A stretch of DNA of 44,729 bases from Virgibacillus sp. AGTR (GCF_016919725.2 NZ_JAJERH010000036.1:1-44729); one strand, 5' to 3'; counted from the stretch's first letter, positions 26,963 to 36,151 are shown. The notes: a model not told the origin generated them from the letters alone. Numbers and translations are program-made.

Positions 26963-26986
26963 AAACAAGCGGTGGCTTGTTTTTTT
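26963..26986 (+). terminator. Terminator of the tRNA operon
   Basis: Perfect 8-base stem AAACAAGC (26963-26970) and GCTTGTTT (26975-26982), a 4-base loop, then further T. Confidence 0.88.
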
Positions 26987-27135
26987 ATTTTCTCAAGAAA
27001 ATAACGCTTTTTATAATTTGGTAAAAAAATGCATGCATATAATTTGCATCAGTATAGTAGCTTTGATAATCTTGCTTTAAAAGGGTGAATATTCGATCCT
27101 TTTTAATAAAATAATTTTATTAGGAGGAAGTTATA

Positions 27136-27747
27136 ATGGCAAAATTTGAATTACCTGAACTACCTTATGCTTACGATGCACTAGAACCTACTATTGATAA
27201 AGAAACCATGAACATTCACCATACAAAGCATCATAATACGTATGTAACGAAACTAAACGGTGCTTTAGAAGGACATGCTGATCTTCAGAATAAATCTGTT
27301 GAAGAGCTAATAAGTAATCTAGATGCTGTTCCGGAAAGCGCGCGGACCGCCGTACGTAATAATGGTGGCGGCCATGCAAACCATAGTCTATTCTGGAAAG
27401 TATTATCACCTAATGGTGGTGGCGAGCCAACTGGTGAGCTTGCTGATAAAATTAATGAAAAGTTTGGCAGCTTTGACAAATTCAAAGAAGAATTTGCTAA
27501 TGCTGCAGCAGGACGCTTCGGATCAGGTTGGGCATGGTTAGTTTTAAATAATGAAGAATTAGAAATAATGAGTACACCTAATCAAGACTCGCCGATAATG
27601 GAAGGAAAAAAACCTTTATTAGGTCTTGATGTTTGGGAGCATGCTTACTATCTTAAATATCAAAATAAACGCCCAGATTACATTTCAGCTTTCTGGAATG
27701 TTGTTAATTGGGATCAAGTAACGAAAAACTATAATGAAGCGAAATAA
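27136..27747 (+). CDS. sodA: Manganese superoxide dismutase SodA
   Basis: A 203-residue Fe/Mn-type superoxide dismutase. Metal ligands are visible: His28 in the MNIHHTKHH segment, the second His in the [10 protein letters not shown] segment, and Asp plus His in [19 protein letters not shown]. The Gly-Gly and Gln/His context fits the Mn form. The ATG follows TTAGGAGGAAG. It is a single-gene unit between the tRNA operon terminator and its own terminator. The yqgE-pbpA neighbours downstream match the B. subtilis order. Confidence 0.97.
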   Translation: MAKFELPELPYAYDALEPTIDKETMNIHHTKHHNTYVTKLNGALEGHADLQNKSVEELISNLDAVPESARTAVRNNGGGHANHSLFWKVLSPNGGGEPTGELADKINEKFGSFDKFKEEFANAAAGRFGSGWAWLVLNNEELEIMSTPNQDSPIMEGKKPLLGLDVWEHAYYLKYQNKRPDYISAFWNVVNWDQVTKNYNEAK

Positions 27748-27764
27748 CAAAAATAATTGAATAG

Positions 27765-27808
27765 AAAAGGCATGTGGGGGGATTCGATTCCTTCATATGC
27801 CTTTTTTT
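27765..27808 (+). terminator. Terminator after sodA
   Basis: 12-base stem AAAAGGCATGTG (27765-27776) and CATATGCCTTTT (27794-27805) with one G-T pair, a 17-base loop and a T-run. Confidence 0.82.
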
Positions 27809-27943
27809 ATCTATAATTGTCAAGAAATGATGAATGTAAGCTTAATGAATAGATTGTTATATCCTTATCTTTAATTAAGGCTTCTTTGCATATCTGTTAC
27901 TCATTTGTTCAAACTATTAATGACTTGAAAAGGAGTATGGAAT

Positions 27944-29215
27944 ATGCGAAAAAGCCTATCACTTTATCAGGGGAAATTAGACATTGATAAGGATTTATTG
28001 TTTTTACTTGTTATTGGTGGACTATATTCTTTAGGGATATTTTTATCCAATACATTTGTAAATATATACTTGTGGAAGCAATCAGGGGATTATATAACCA
28101 TTGCTGTATATAATTTAGCCATTTATATTTTTCAACCATTGACGTTTATTGTGGCTGGAAAATTAGCTAAGAAAGTGGATCGAGTTATTGTATTACGTTT
28201 AGGGGTAATTTTTTTATCTCTCTTTTTTTTGAGTGTATTAATTATTGCTGAAAAAGCATCGTACTATAATTTTATGCTAGGTAGTCTTCTTGGTATTGGT
28301 TATGGTTTCTATTGGCTAGCATTTAATGTACTTACATTCGAGATTACTGAGCCAGAGACTAGGGACTTTTTTAATGGATTTTTAGGAGTGCTTCAATCCT
28401 TTGGTGGAATGATTGGACCGTTATTAGCTGGGACTATTATTGCTAATTTGGAAGCAAATATCGGATATACAACAATTTTTACGATTTCTTTTATTTTGTT
28501 CATTTGCGCAGTTATCTGTAGTTTCTTTTTGGCAAGGAGAAAGGCAGAAGGAAGCTTTTATTTTCGACGGGTATTAGCTGAACGATCACATAACAAAAAT
28601 TGGAATCGTATATTAAATGCACATATTTTTCAAGGATTAAGAGAAGGGATATTTGCCTTTGTTATCTCCATATGGGTGTTTTTGATTACACAAAGTGAAT
28701 TTTCATTAGGGATGTTCAATCTAGTGTTCTCTGGTTTATCCTTTGTTTTTTATTTTATTGGGACGAAAGTTATCAAGCCTTCCATGAGAAAAAAAGCTAT
28801 CCTTATCGGGAGTCTTATCCTGTATTTCTCTATTACAATTATTATTTTTGAGATTAGCTATGCACAGCTAATTATATATGCAATTTGCATTGGGATCGCT
28901 TACCCAATCATTACTATACCATATGTCTCTTTAACCTATGATGTAATAGGAAAAGCATGGAAGGCAAAAGAGTTACGTGTGGAGTATATCGTTGTCAGAG
29001 AAATGTTTGTCAATATCGGAAGAATTACTTCCATTTCTGTTTTTTTAATTGCTGTTTCTATTTTTCCAGCTGAAAAGGCAATCCCATATATATTAGCCGT
29101 TTTTGGTGCTGGGCATATTTTTATCTATTTATTCGTCAAGAACATCTACTTAGGAAGTAAGCCAAAAAAAGAAGTATTAATTAAAGAGCAATTAACAGAC
29201 GAAAAAAATAGATAA
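27944..29215 (+). CDS. yqgE: Major facilitator superfamily transporter YqgE
   Basis: A 423-residue membrane protein with about 12 predicted segments and the MFS loop-2 pattern GKLAKKVDRVIVLRLG. It resembles B. subtilis YqgE, which also lies between sodA and pbpA; the substrate is unknown. The ATG follows AAAAGGAG. pbpA starts 78 bases later behind an extended -10 element, so the two may be transcribed together or separately. No binding protein or enzyme gene nearby hints at a cargo. Confidence 0.85.
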   Translation: MRKSLSLYQGKLDIDKDLLFLLVIGGLYSLGIFLSNTFVNIYLWKQSGDYITIAVYNLAIYIFQPLTFIVAGKLAKKVDRVIVLRLGVIFLSLFFLSVLIIAEKASYYNFMLGSLLGIGYGFYWLAFNVLTFEITEPETRDFFNGFLGVLQSFGGMIGPLLAGTIIANLEANIGYTTIFTISFILFICAVICSFFLARRKAEGSFYFRRVLAERSHNKNWNRILNAHIFQGLREGIFAFVISIWVFLITQSEFSLGMFNLVFSGLSFVFYFIGTKVIKPSMRKKAILIGSLILYFSITIIIFEISYAQLIIYAICIGIAYPIITIPYVSLTYDVIGKAWKAKELRVEYIVVREMFVNIGRITSISVFLIAVSIFPAEKAIPYILAVFGAGHIFIYLFVKNIYLGSKPKKEVLIKEQLTDEKNR

Positions 29216-29240
29216 ATGGATGAAAATAAAGAGGGATAAA

Positions 29241-29249
29241 TGGTATAAT
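29241..29249 (+). promoter_or_regulatory. Extended -10 element before pbpA
   Basis: TGGTATAAT has the TGn extension and a perfect TATAAT, 45 bases before the pbpA start. No clear -35 is seen. Confidence 0.4.
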
Positions 29250-29293
29250 GAATAAGGTTTAAAATAAATCTAATTTCGTATGGGGGAGAGATA

Positions 29294-31378
29294 ATGGGGA
29301 ATAAGAAAAAAAAGAAAAAAACGCAACTTCCCTTCCGAATTAACATATTATTTTTTGTTGTGTTTCTAATGTTTACAGTGCTTATTTTACAATTAGGAGT
29401 TGTACAGATTTTAAACGGTGAAGCATTTCAGGAAGAAATTGATCGAACGGTAAAGGATACAACAAAGATACCCGTTCCTAGAGGTAAAATATATGATAGT
29501 AACCATAATGTTATTGTAGATAATAAACCATTGTATTCGATCACGTATACACCTGCAAAAGGAACGCAGGCAGAAGATCGATTAGAAGTTGCTGAAAAAT
29601 TGTCGAAGTATATTTCTATGGATGATGAAAAAAAATACCTTGATAAATTAACAGAGCGCAATAAAAAAGAGTATTGGTACTTAAAAAATAAGGAAGAAGC
29701 TGACAATCGCTTATCTGAAAAAGAAGTAGCAGATTTAGATAATGCTGAACAGTATAATACCATTCTAGATCGAATTACAAAAGATGAAATCTCCGGTTTT
29801 TCGAAACAGGAGCTTGAAGTAATTGCAATTAAAAAAGAATTAGATAAAGCATATTCGCTTACGCCGCAAATAGTTAAAAATGACGATGTCACCGCAGAGG
29901 AATATGCTAAAGTTTCTGAGCACTTGGATGTTCTACCTGGAGTTAATGCAACGACTGACTGGAATAGGGACTACCCTTTCGGTGAGACGATCAACAGCTT
30001 ACTAGGTACTATTACAACACAAGAGCAAGGGATCTTGGCGGAAAAAGAGCAATATTACCTAACAAGAGGTTATAGCCGTAATGATCGGGTTGGAAAGAGC
30101 GGACTTGAGGAATATTATGAGGACGTATTACGAGGAACAAAGGAACAAATTCAGTACACGACCACTAAATCAGGTGAAGTTGTTGGAACAGAAACGGTCG
30201 TTGAGGGTAGCCGAGGTAAGGATTTAGTTTTATCTATCGACATGGAATTTCAGGAAGAAGTGGATAAAATAGTACGAGAGGAATTAAAAGCAGCCGTTCA
30301 GAGCCATCCCTATGACAATAAATATTTAAAGGATGCACTTGCCGTTGTTATGAATCCACAAACAGGTGAATTATTAGCGGTTAGTGGACAAACCAGAGAT
30401 GGAAATGAATACAGTAACGCTGCATACAAGACGTTGTATGATGCCCATCGCCCTGGTTCTATTGTAAAGGGTGCAACTGTACTTGCAGGCTTAGAATCAG
30501 GCGTGATCTCACCTGGACAAAGATTTAATGACAGTCCGATAAAAATTTCAGGTACCCCGAAAAAAGGTTCCCACAGCAACTATATTGGGGTAGTCGATGA
30601 TCAGGATGCGTTGAAACGCTCGTCCAACGTCTACATGTTTTATATCGCATTAAAAATGGGGGGAGAGAATCGCTATCCCTTCCCAAATGGAAGTAAAGCG
30701 TCGTTTAATACGGAAGCTTGGCAGAAAATGCGTAACTATTTCCAGCAATTTGGTTTAGGTGTGAAGACTGGTATTGATTTTCCTTATGAAAGTGTTGGCT
30801 TTGAAGGGGATTCGATGAATCGAGCAGGACTTTTGATGGACTTTGCTATTGGGCAGTATGATACGTATACCACGATGCAATTAGCTCAATATGTATCGAC
30901 GATTGCCAATGATGGCTATCGAGTTCGTCCGCATTTTCTAAAGGAAATTCGTGAACCAAGTAAATCAGGTAAGGATCTTGGATCCATCTATCGTAGTGAG
31001 AACACGGATATCTTGAACCGTGTTCAAATGGATCAATCCTATATAGATCGTGTGCAGGAAGGTTTTCGGAGAGTGTTTCAGGAGCCAGGAGGAACTGGTT
31101 ATGGGTATTACCATAAAGATTATAATGCTGTAGGAAAGACTGGTACGGCGCAAAATGAAGTGTATAAAGATGGCAAAAAGTTAGCGGAGACAGAAAATCT
31201 ATCTCTTGTCGGTTATGCACCATATGACGAGCCAGAGATCGCATTTGCAATTATAGCTCCAGATACAGGCAAGGGTAACTCCTATAAGATTAATCATATG
31301 ATTGGAACCCGGATTTTAGATGCATATTTTGATTTGAAGGAAGAGCGAGACAAAGAAAAGAATGAAGAAAAAGAATAA
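29294..31378 (+). CDS. pbpA: Penicillin-binding protein 2A-type transpeptidase (class B)
   Basis: A 694-residue high-molecular-weight class B PBP that crosslinks peptidoglycan, probably for cylindrical wall growth. A Lys-rich N-terminus is followed by one membrane anchor (about residues 16-37). The non-catalytic domain includes a charged Lys/Glu-rich part (100-200). The transpeptidase domain has the active Ser389 in SIVK (389-392), an SSN triad near 439-441, and KTGTA beginning at Lys615. Size matches B. subtilis PbpA (716). The ATG follows GGGGGAGAG. A strong terminator closes the unit. Confidence 0.93.
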   Translation: MGNKKKKKKTQLPFRINILFFVVFLMFTVLILQLGVVQILNGEAFQEEIDRTVKDTTKIPVPRGKIYDSNHNVIVDNKPLYSITYTPAKGTQAEDRLEVAEKLSKYISMDDEKKYLDKLTERNKKEYWYLKNKEEADNRLSEKEVADLDNAEQYNTILDRITKDEISGFSKQELEVIAIKKELDKAYSLTPQIVKNDDVTAEEYAKVSEHLDVLPGVNATTDWNRDYPFGETINSLLGTITTQEQGILAEKEQYYLTRGYSRNDRVGKSGLEEYYEDVLRGTKEQIQYTTTKSGEVVGTETVVEGSRGKDLVLSIDMEFQEEVDKIVREELKAAVQSHPYDNKYLKDALAVVMNPQTGELLAVSGQTRDGNEYSNAAYKTLYDAHRPGSIVKGATVLAGLESGVISPGQRFNDSPIKISGTPKKGSHSNYIGVVDDQDALKRSSNVYMFYIALKMGGENRYPFPNGSKASFNTEAWQKMRNYFQQFGLGVKTGIDFPYESVGFEGDSMNRAGLLMDFAIGQYDTYTTMQLAQYVSTIANDGYRVRPHFLKEIREPSKSGKDLGSIYRSENTDILNRVQMDQSYIDRVQEGFRRVFQEPGGTGYGYYHKDYNAVGKTGTAQNEVYKDGKKLAETENLSLVGYAPYDEPEIAFAIIAPDTGKGNSYKINHMIGTRILDAYFDLKEERDKEKNEEKE

Positions 31379-31388
31379 AGTATTACGT

Positions 31389-31421
31389 AAAGTACAAGTC
31401 TACGAAGACTTGTACTTTTTT
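31389..31421 (+). terminator. Terminator after pbpA
   Basis: Perfect 12-base stem (31389-31400 with 31407-31418), a 6-base loop and a T-run. Repeat copy B starts five bases after it. Confidence 0.9.
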
Positions 31422-31425
31422 ATAC

Positions 31426-31635
31426 TCTAGGAAATTAGAGGAAATTAACAGTCCATATGTATAAATGTGGGCATGTTGTGCGGTGTCCAGCTCCAGCGCT
31501 GAGAAACGGTGGCGACTTCACGAATCGCCTTACGATATAAAGTCATCATCTGTTCGTAAGCTTACTGTGATTCCTTTATCTCCGTTGAATCGCTCCATTC
31601 GCTACGTTTTTAAATGGGCGCTTGCGTTTTGTTCT
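31426..31635 (+). repeat. Dispersed intergenic repeat, copy B
   Basis: Starts with TCTAGGAAATTAG directly after the pbpA terminator. It shares with copy C the stretch leading through GTTG to TCCAGCTCCAGC, and with copies A and C the body TTCACGAAT, AAGTCATCATC, CTGTGATT, TATCTCCGTTGA, CGCTACGTTT and GGGCGCTTGCG. Ends AGCGCT (31495-31500) and GGGCGCT (31616-31622) can pair. Confidence 0.8.
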
Positions 31636-31707
31636 CCCGCATATAACTGTCAGTAAGCCCCTAGTTTAAGCAATAAAGTAAACCCAATATGGATAAGTCG
31701 TGGATCT

Positions 31708-31817
31708 ATTGCTAGTACATGTCCGATTGGTTCAAAGGCCATTAGGTCAGACCCTTGTGGTACTAGCAATCAGTGGGGGATAAAACAAAAATCCCAAACT
31801 GATTGAAGTTTCACTTT
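31708..31817. repeat. Inverted repeats and decayed copy of the TTGAAGTTTCAC hairpin
   Basis: ATTGCTAGTA and TACTAGCAAT form an inverted repeat around about 31708-31770. Then AATCAGTGGGGGAT, AAAACAAAAATCCC, and a tail TTGAAGTTTCACTTTATA are seen. The tail and AAAACAAAA loop match the intact hairpin at 42059-42112, but the left arm is eroded here. Confidence 0.5.
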
Positions 31818-31852
31818 ATAAAATTTTACATGTAATTAACATTAAATCAATA
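31815..31852 (+). promoter_or_regulatory. PhoP-box-like repeats before phoU
   Basis: TTTATA (31815-31820), TTTACA (31825-31830) and TTAACA (31836-31841) occur with spacers of 4 and 5 bases, then a weaker TCAATA (31847-31852). This fits the PhoP binding pattern of TTAACA-type hexamers with about 11-base spacing. A TATAGA -10 candidate lies at 31878-31883, before phoU. Confidence 0.6.
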
Positions 31853-31920
31853 GCCATTTCATACCTGTCTGTTAAAGTATAGATAAGCAATAGCTAGATT
31901 AGATAGGAGGGAAAAGCCAG

Positions 31921-32577
31921 ATGAATACACGTGGACAATTTCATCATGAAATAGAGGAGATTAATCAAGATATCATACAAGTGGCTAAATTAACAGAAAA
32001 AGCGTTGAATAATGCCCTGAATTCCTTATATGAACAAGATATAACCTTAGCAAACCAAGTAATTGAAGATGATAAAGAAATAGATAAAAAGGAAATAGAT
32101 ATTAATGATAAAGTTATCTTACTTATCGCCAAACAACAGCCAGTAGCAACGGATCTTAGAAGATTAATTACCGCATTAAAAATTGTGACGGATTTAGAAC
32201 GAATGGCTGATAACGCGAAAAATATTGCCCGTTCAGCAATTCGTTTAGGAGAAAACGGGGAGACATTATTACCACACGGTTTAGCAAACATGCAAACATA
32301 TATCATAGAAATGTTGCAGATAGCAATGGAGTCATTTTCCAATGAAGATATCATCTTAGCGGCACAATTATCAGAAATGGATGATAGGGTAGATAAACAG
32401 AACAAATTAATCATTAGTGAGCTTCTAGGAGAAACTGCTACAAAACCAGATAAAATTCAATATATTATGCAAGTTGCCTTTTGTGCACGATATTTAGAAA
32501 GGTATGCTGATCATATTACCAACATTGGTGAAAGCATTTTATATTTAGTTAAAGGAGAGAATTTTAATTTAAATTAA
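31921..32577 (+). CDS. phoU: Phosphate-signalling protein PhoU
   Basis: A 218-residue all-helical protein with two three-helix repeats. Each shows the metal-binding E/DxxxD pattern: DLERMADNAKNIARSA near residues 84-99 and YLERYADHITNIGESI near 190-205. PhoU normally damps Pho signalling at the Pst transporter. Here no pst genes are adjacent, and the only phosphate transporter in the window is the nptA-like gene 6 kb upstream. The ATG follows ATAGGAGGG. PhoP-like boxes upstream suggest phosphate-dependent expression. B. subtilis lacks a classical phoU, so this differs from that model. Confidence 0.92.
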   Translation: MNTRGQFHHEIEEINQDIIQVAKLTEKALNNALNSLYEQDITLANQVIEDDKEIDKKEIDINDKVILLIAKQQPVATDLRRLITALKIVTDLERMADNAKNIARSAIRLGENGETLLPHGLANMQTYIIEMLQIAMESFSNEDIILAAQLSEMDDRVDKQNKLIISELLGETATKPDKIQYIMQVAFCARYLERYADHITNIGESILYLVKGENFNLN

Positions 32578-32876
32578 AAGAGGCTGGTACAAAACATAAC
32601 TTCTTTACTCAAAATACGAATAATCATATTATCAATAGGAGTATCATCGCCGCACCGTGAAACTATACTCGTTTTCCGCGGGCACGGCCTCAGCTAACTT
32701 GGTAAAGAAAAACACGTTACCAAGTGGATCTTCGGACTCGTGCTGTTCTCGCCGGAGTCTCGCTGATTTCAGGTGCTAAATGAATGATTCTGATCAATAA
32801 ACGAACGATAATTAGTTTCCAACCAATCATCGTTCGTTTTTAATTGCTTCTTCATTCTTTTGTCTCAGCCTCTTTT
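32576..32876. repeat. 300-base folded dispersed repeat element
   Basis: Terminal inverted repeats AAAAGAGGCTG...CAAAA (32576-32594) and TTTTG...CAGCCTCTTTT (32857-32875) match except for a few central bases. Inside are CTTGGTAA/TTACCAAG (32698-32705, 32717-32724) and AAACGAACGAT/ATCGTTCGTTT (32799-32809, 32828-32838). A GC-rich core reads GTTTTCCGCGGGCACGGCCT. It starts at the phoU stop and can act as terminator for both phoU and the opposing genes. No reading frame is seen. Confidence 0.7.
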
Positions 32877-32941
32877 TAAATACGTTAGTGGCTAATCGAG
32901 AATGTTAGTTAGCCACTTATTTAATCGTGCATTCCTTACTA

Positions 32942-33553
32942 TTATTTAGTGATTGCCTCAGCTATTTGATGTTGATCCATATCTGTATTTAATTTAAACT
33001 TACCGATTTGCACGCGTTGACTATAGTCATTTTTTTCTAAGTAATCGCTAAATTTTGAAGCATCTTTAATTAATTTGTTCTCTTCTAATAAGGAACTTAT
33101 TTCAGATGAGGCCATCCCTTCTTTTATATGTAAGGTATACGTTTTGGGACCTTCCTCTTTTTCCGGTGATTCCTTTGCTTGTTCTTTCTTCTGTTCTTGA
33201 TTTTCTTCTTTGGTGTTTTCTTTTTCAGCTTTCTCCGTATTATTGGAATCTTGTTTTTTAGCTGCATCTTCTTGCTCTGTAGTCTTAGCAGATTGATCAT
33301 TTTGTGTAGTAGTAGAAGTATTTTCATTCGGTGGAGTTTTCGCAGCTTTTTCTGGATTATCATTGACAGATAAAGCAACGTACTCTGAATTGGATAAGAC
33401 ATGATATCCTTTATCTTTGACTAGAGAAATCAATTCTTTCTCAGAAATACCTTCAACAGTCTTTGTATCGCCCTTAAATAATAGATAAGTGGCTAACATA
33501 ATAATCCCTGCTGTAAGAAGACCAATTGCAAATACTCGTACAGGTTGTTTCAT
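32942..33553 (-). CDS. YceG/MltG-domain membrane-anchored protein
   Basis: A 203-residue protein with one N-terminal membrane segment (about residues 8-26) and a short domain (30-65). A long low-complexity Glu/Lys/Gln/Asn/Thr linker follows (about 66-135). The C-terminal ~65-residue module (YTLHIKEGMASSEISSLLEENKLIKDASKF...) resembles the LysM-like N-terminal part of YceG/MltG, but there is no lytic transglycosylase catalytic domain. B. subtilis has a comparable short gene (yqzC) after the pst cluster, which fits the position. The small coiled-coil gene at 33574-33786 lies just upstream on the same strand. Confidence 0.7.
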   Translation of the reverse strand: MKQPVRVFAIGLLTAGIIMLATYLLFKGDTKTVEGISEKELISLVKDKGYHVLSNSEYVALSVNDNPEKAAKTPPNENTSTTTQNDQSAKTTEQEDAAKKQDSNNTEKAEKENTKEENQEQKKEQAKESPEKEEGPKTYTLHIKEGMASSEISSLLEENKLIKDASKFSDYLEKNDYSQRVQIGKFKLNTDMDQHQIAEAITK

Positions 33554-33573
33554 TGTTTTCTCCTTTAATCCCT

Positions 33574-33786
33574 TTATTTATTTTCCAAATCTTGTGCGAA
33601 CTCTTCTGTAAGCAATTCCTCTTCCAGGATTTTTATTTTCTTTTTCATTTGATATGTATCCTGCAACGTAGTAATGGAGAACTGCTCTAATTGACTCTCT
33701 ACTTCTTCCATACGATCATTTAAGAAATAGGACAATGTTAGTAGAACTAGTCCAATCACAATGATGGTAATGATTGCATAGACCAT
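33574..33786 (-). CDS. Small membrane protein with coiled coil
   Basis: A 70-residue protein with a hydrophobic N-terminal segment (residues 2-22) and a Glu/Leu/Gln-rich amphipathic helix (25-70) likely to form a coiled coil. GGAGG precedes the ATG. It lies 20 bases upstream of the YceG-domain gene on the same strand, so the two form a small operon, as with B. subtilis yqzC-yqzD, but a true match to yqzD is unproven. Function is unknown. Confidence 0.65.
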   Translation of the reverse strand: MVYAIITIIVIGLVLLTLSYFLNDRMEEVESQLEQFSITTLQDTYQMKKKIKILEEELLTEEFAQDLENK

Positions 33787-34037
33787 GTAAATACCTCCTT
33801 CTTATTCATTATTAGTTATAACATAAATGAGTAGCTAAAAGCCATTACCAATTAAATTTTTTCGACAAAATTAATAGAATAGTCCCGATTTTTGCTGAAT
33901 TAAAGCAGATTAACAGGTCCTAAGAAATGAAAATAGAAATGGAAATGTGAGTAAAACGACCTGGTGTATAATTTGCTGTTTAAACGATTACACTACTTAT
34001 TACGTGATAATAAAGAATTTTGGAAGGAGTTACAGCA

Positions 34038-34214
34038 ATGGGTGAATTCAGTCATTTTCGATTTGGCCAAAAAGCACCAAATAATGGTGTATATATCGAA
34101 ATCGGTGAAACGGGGAGCAGTGTCACCGATCCCAAAATAATAAAATTAAAAGCGGGAGAAAAATTCCCGCAAACAACAAATCATAATCGAGTTTGGACAT
34201 ATGATAAAAACTAG
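34038..34214 (+). CDS. yjzC: YjzC family small protein
   Basis: A 58-residue protein from ATG 34038, preceded by GGAAGGAG at ideal spacing; an in-frame TTG at 34020 would overrun that site. The pattern FGQKAPNNGVYIEIGETGS...KLKAGEKFPQTTNHNRVWTY matches the small YjzC family of Bacillus, of unknown function. It is a single-gene unit with its own terminator. Confidence 0.85.
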   Translation: MGEFSHFRFGQKAPNNGVYIEIGETGSSVTDPKIIKLKAGEKFPQTTNHNRVWTYDKN

Positions 34215-34228
34215 AAGAAATAAGTGAG

Positions 34229-34264
34229 ATACCTCCTGATTTTGGATTTCGGGAGGTATTTTTA
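34229..34264 (+). terminator. Terminator after yjzC
   Basis: 11-pair stem ATACCTCCTGA (34229-34239) and TCGGGAGGTAT (34249-34259) with one G-T pair, then TTTTT. Confidence 0.88.
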
Positions 34265-34601
34265 CATGAATAAAAGCATTTCATTAAGTGCATCTATGAA
34301 AAAAGAAGAAAGAAATGAATTTTTAATATAAAGAAAATCCGAATATATAAAGTAATATTCGGGAAGTCATTCGAAATTTCTTCGTTCACTTTTTGGAGAA
34401 ATAGAATGGGACGGATTGCTCGTTTATCTTTGCAGTAAAGCCTGCGGAAACAGCTCAATTCGAAAATCTTCGCTTCTAAGCGTATTGTGGTTAGCAGCAT
34501 TCGTTGAGGCTGTGTCCGCAGTAAGAGTCCATATGGAAAGATGAACTTATTATTAGTTGATTTTAGATATACTACGTTTAATAATCCAGTCGATAGCTAG
34601 A
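34265..34601. other. Non-coding stretch with a 13-base inverted repeat
   Basis: No gene is seen. CTGCGGAAACAGC (34442-34454) and GCTGTGTCCGCAG (34509-34521) pair at 12 of 13 positions around a 54-base centre that contains CGCTTCTAAGCG. It looks like an eroded folded element lying downstream of two convergent genes. Confidence 0.5.
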
Positions 34602-35288
34602 TTAGCTTGCCATATTAAATAGCTCTAGCAATTGATTCGATGCCTCTGAGTAAGCTGAGTCCATAATGTTTTCTTTAATTCCTTCAATTAGCTCTACAGC
34701 TCCTGGTTGTGTAACGGTAAGAATTTTTACATCACCATTGAACATCTCATTCATCTTATTTTTGGCTTGCTGCAAGTTATCATTAGGATTCTTTTCATTA
34801 TTATTTTCTACTTCTTCGGTTTCTCCTTTTGAGGATAAGCCTTCTGTACCACTTAAAAGGTCTTTTTGCATATCATCATATTGATGACTAGTCGTTTGTT
34901 CGTTATTTCTAGCTAGGATAACTGAATCATCAACAACAAATACCTTAATTCCAGTTATTCCTTCGCTCTTTAAAATAGATTCAAAAAATGAAGAAACACC
35001 ACCTTCATGAATACCAGAGCTTCCGATCGAACTATATAAATTTTGCCCCATGCCGCTATAGGTAGTTCCTTTTTTATTCGTGGTCCGTGTTTTATCACTT
35101 GTCTCACTAGGTATTATATTTGGATTATTTAAGTTTTCCTGATTGGCATGATCGGATACGTTGGCCATATTCATGTCATTCGTATGTTCATCTTCCATCG
35201 CACTGTTATCGTTTGCAGTACAAGCAGTAAGTAATGCTGTGATTAGAACTGTGATCAGCAATATTGATAGTTTCCATTTTCTTAACAT
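34602..35288 (-). CDS. Spore lipoprotein of the YhcN/YlaJ type
   Basis: A 228-residue predicted lipoprotein with a signal peptide ending in the lipobox LLTAC (Cys23). A long Asn/Asp/Ser/Thr-rich low-complexity region follows (25-90). A domain around GITGIKVFVVDDSVILARN (about 115-135) and VKILTVTQPGAVELIEGI near the end resembles the YhcN/YlaJ sporulation lipoprotein family, associated with the inner spore membrane and germination. The SigG-like promoter upstream supports forespore expression. GGAGGGAAG precedes the ATG. Family assignment is from pattern only. Confidence 0.72.
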   Translation of the reverse strand: MLRKWKLSILLITVLITALLTACTANDNSAMEDEHTNDMNMANVSDHANQENLNNPNIIPSETSDKTRTTNKKGTTYSGMGQNLYSSIGSSGIHEGGVSSFFESILKSEGITGIKVFVVDDSVILARNNEQTTSHQYDDMQKDLLSGTEGLSSKGETEEVENNNEKNPNDNLQQAKNKMNEMFNGDVKILTVTQPGAVELIEGIKENIMDSAYSEASNQLLELFNMAS

Positions 35289-35321
35289 AAAAGCTTCCCT
35301 CCATAATAAATGATTTATAAG

Positions 35322-35351
35322 TATTATGTCCTGAAATTTTTTATGTATGAG
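35322..35351 (-). promoter_or_regulatory. SigG-like promoter of the spore lipoprotein gene
   Basis: On the minus strand, a perfect CATAATA -10 (35328-35322) lies 17 bases downstream of CTCATA (35351-35346), which keeps only part of the TG(A/C)ATA -35. Confidence 0.4.
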
Positions 35352-35401
35352 TGGTTATTTTTGGTGACATAATAAGGTCAACTTATAAGGAGGTGAGTCT
35401 T

Positions 35402-36151
35402 TTGGCAGAAGATAATAATAAGGAAAAGATTGATCAAGAGAGTTTATCTCGTAGAAAGTTTCTTAGAAACTCAGGTTTTGCCGTCGGGGGTCTAGCTGTT
35501 GGTGGTGTATTAGGCAGTGTTATCCCATGGGGAACCGATGAAAAAGAGCCACAACAGGCTGCTAATGAAACAAAAAATTACAATCATGCGTTAATGAATT
35601 TTAATCAAGTAGAATTTCAAACTGTTGAAGCGGCAACAGAACGCATTTTTCCAGAAGATGAAAATGGCCCAGGAGCTCAAGCGTTAGGAGTGGCATTTTA
35701 TATTGATCATCAATTGGCAGGCTCTTATGGCTTCAACGCAAGGGATTATATGAATCCTCCTTTCTTTCATGGTGAAAAAACCCAAGGTTATCAAGGTAGA
35801 TTGAAAAGAAGAGAAATTTTCAAGATTGGTATTCGTGAAATGCAAAACTATAGTCATTCGAAATATAAAAAGGGCTTCACGGATTTAACTGCTGATGAAC
35901 AGGATACGGTGCTAGCAGATTTTGCCGATGATAAGGTGAATATTACGACTGTTTCAGCAAGTGGGTTCTTCAATCTTCTAAGGAGTATGACGTTAGAAGG
36001 AGTGTATAGTGATCCTTTATATGGTGGAAATAAAGATATGCAAGGTTGGAAATTAAGAGATTATCCTGGCGATCAAATGAACTATACCCAGGTAATCGAG
36101 AGTGAAGAATTTCAGCAAATTGAACCTAGGAGTCTTCGAGACCATATGTAG
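35402..36151 (+). CDS. Gluconate 2-dehydrogenase-type subunit 3 (Tat substrate)
   Basis: A 249-residue small subunit of a membrane-associated FAD dehydrogenase (PF13618-type gluconate 2-dehydrogenase subunit 3). A twin-arginine signal (SRRKFLRNSGF, then a hydrophobic stretch) begins about 16 residues from the start. The chosen start is TTG 35402, because AAGGAGGTGA (35387-35396) lies five bases before it; an in-frame GTG at 35351 would read through this site. The gene precedes the FAD subunit by 23 bases and is in one operon with tatA. The small subunit probably carries the catalytic subunit across the membrane. Confidence 0.88.
   Translation: MAEDNNKEKIDQESLSRRKFLRNSGFAVGGLAVGGVLGSVIPWGTDEKEPQQAANETKNYNHALMNFNQVEFQTVEAATERIFPEDENGPGAQALGVAFYIDHQLAGSYGFNARDYMNPPFFHGEKTQGYQGRLKRREIFKIGIREMQNYSHSKYKKGFTDLTADEQDTVLADFADDKVNITTVSASGFFNLLRSMTLEGVYSDPLYGGNKDMQGWKLRDYPGDQMNYTQVIESEEFQQIEPRSLRDHM

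Noticed and set aside
27018-27043. sodA promoter TTGGTA ... TATAAT
   Set aside because: Spacing is only 14 bases, too short for a SigA promoter.
31465-31656. Open frame of 63 codons after pbpA
   Set aside because: It is the translated body of repeat copy B; the other copies do not keep this frame.
33179-33373. Plus-strand frame rich in Phe/Leu
   Set aside because: It is the complement of the low-complexity linker of the YceG-domain gene.
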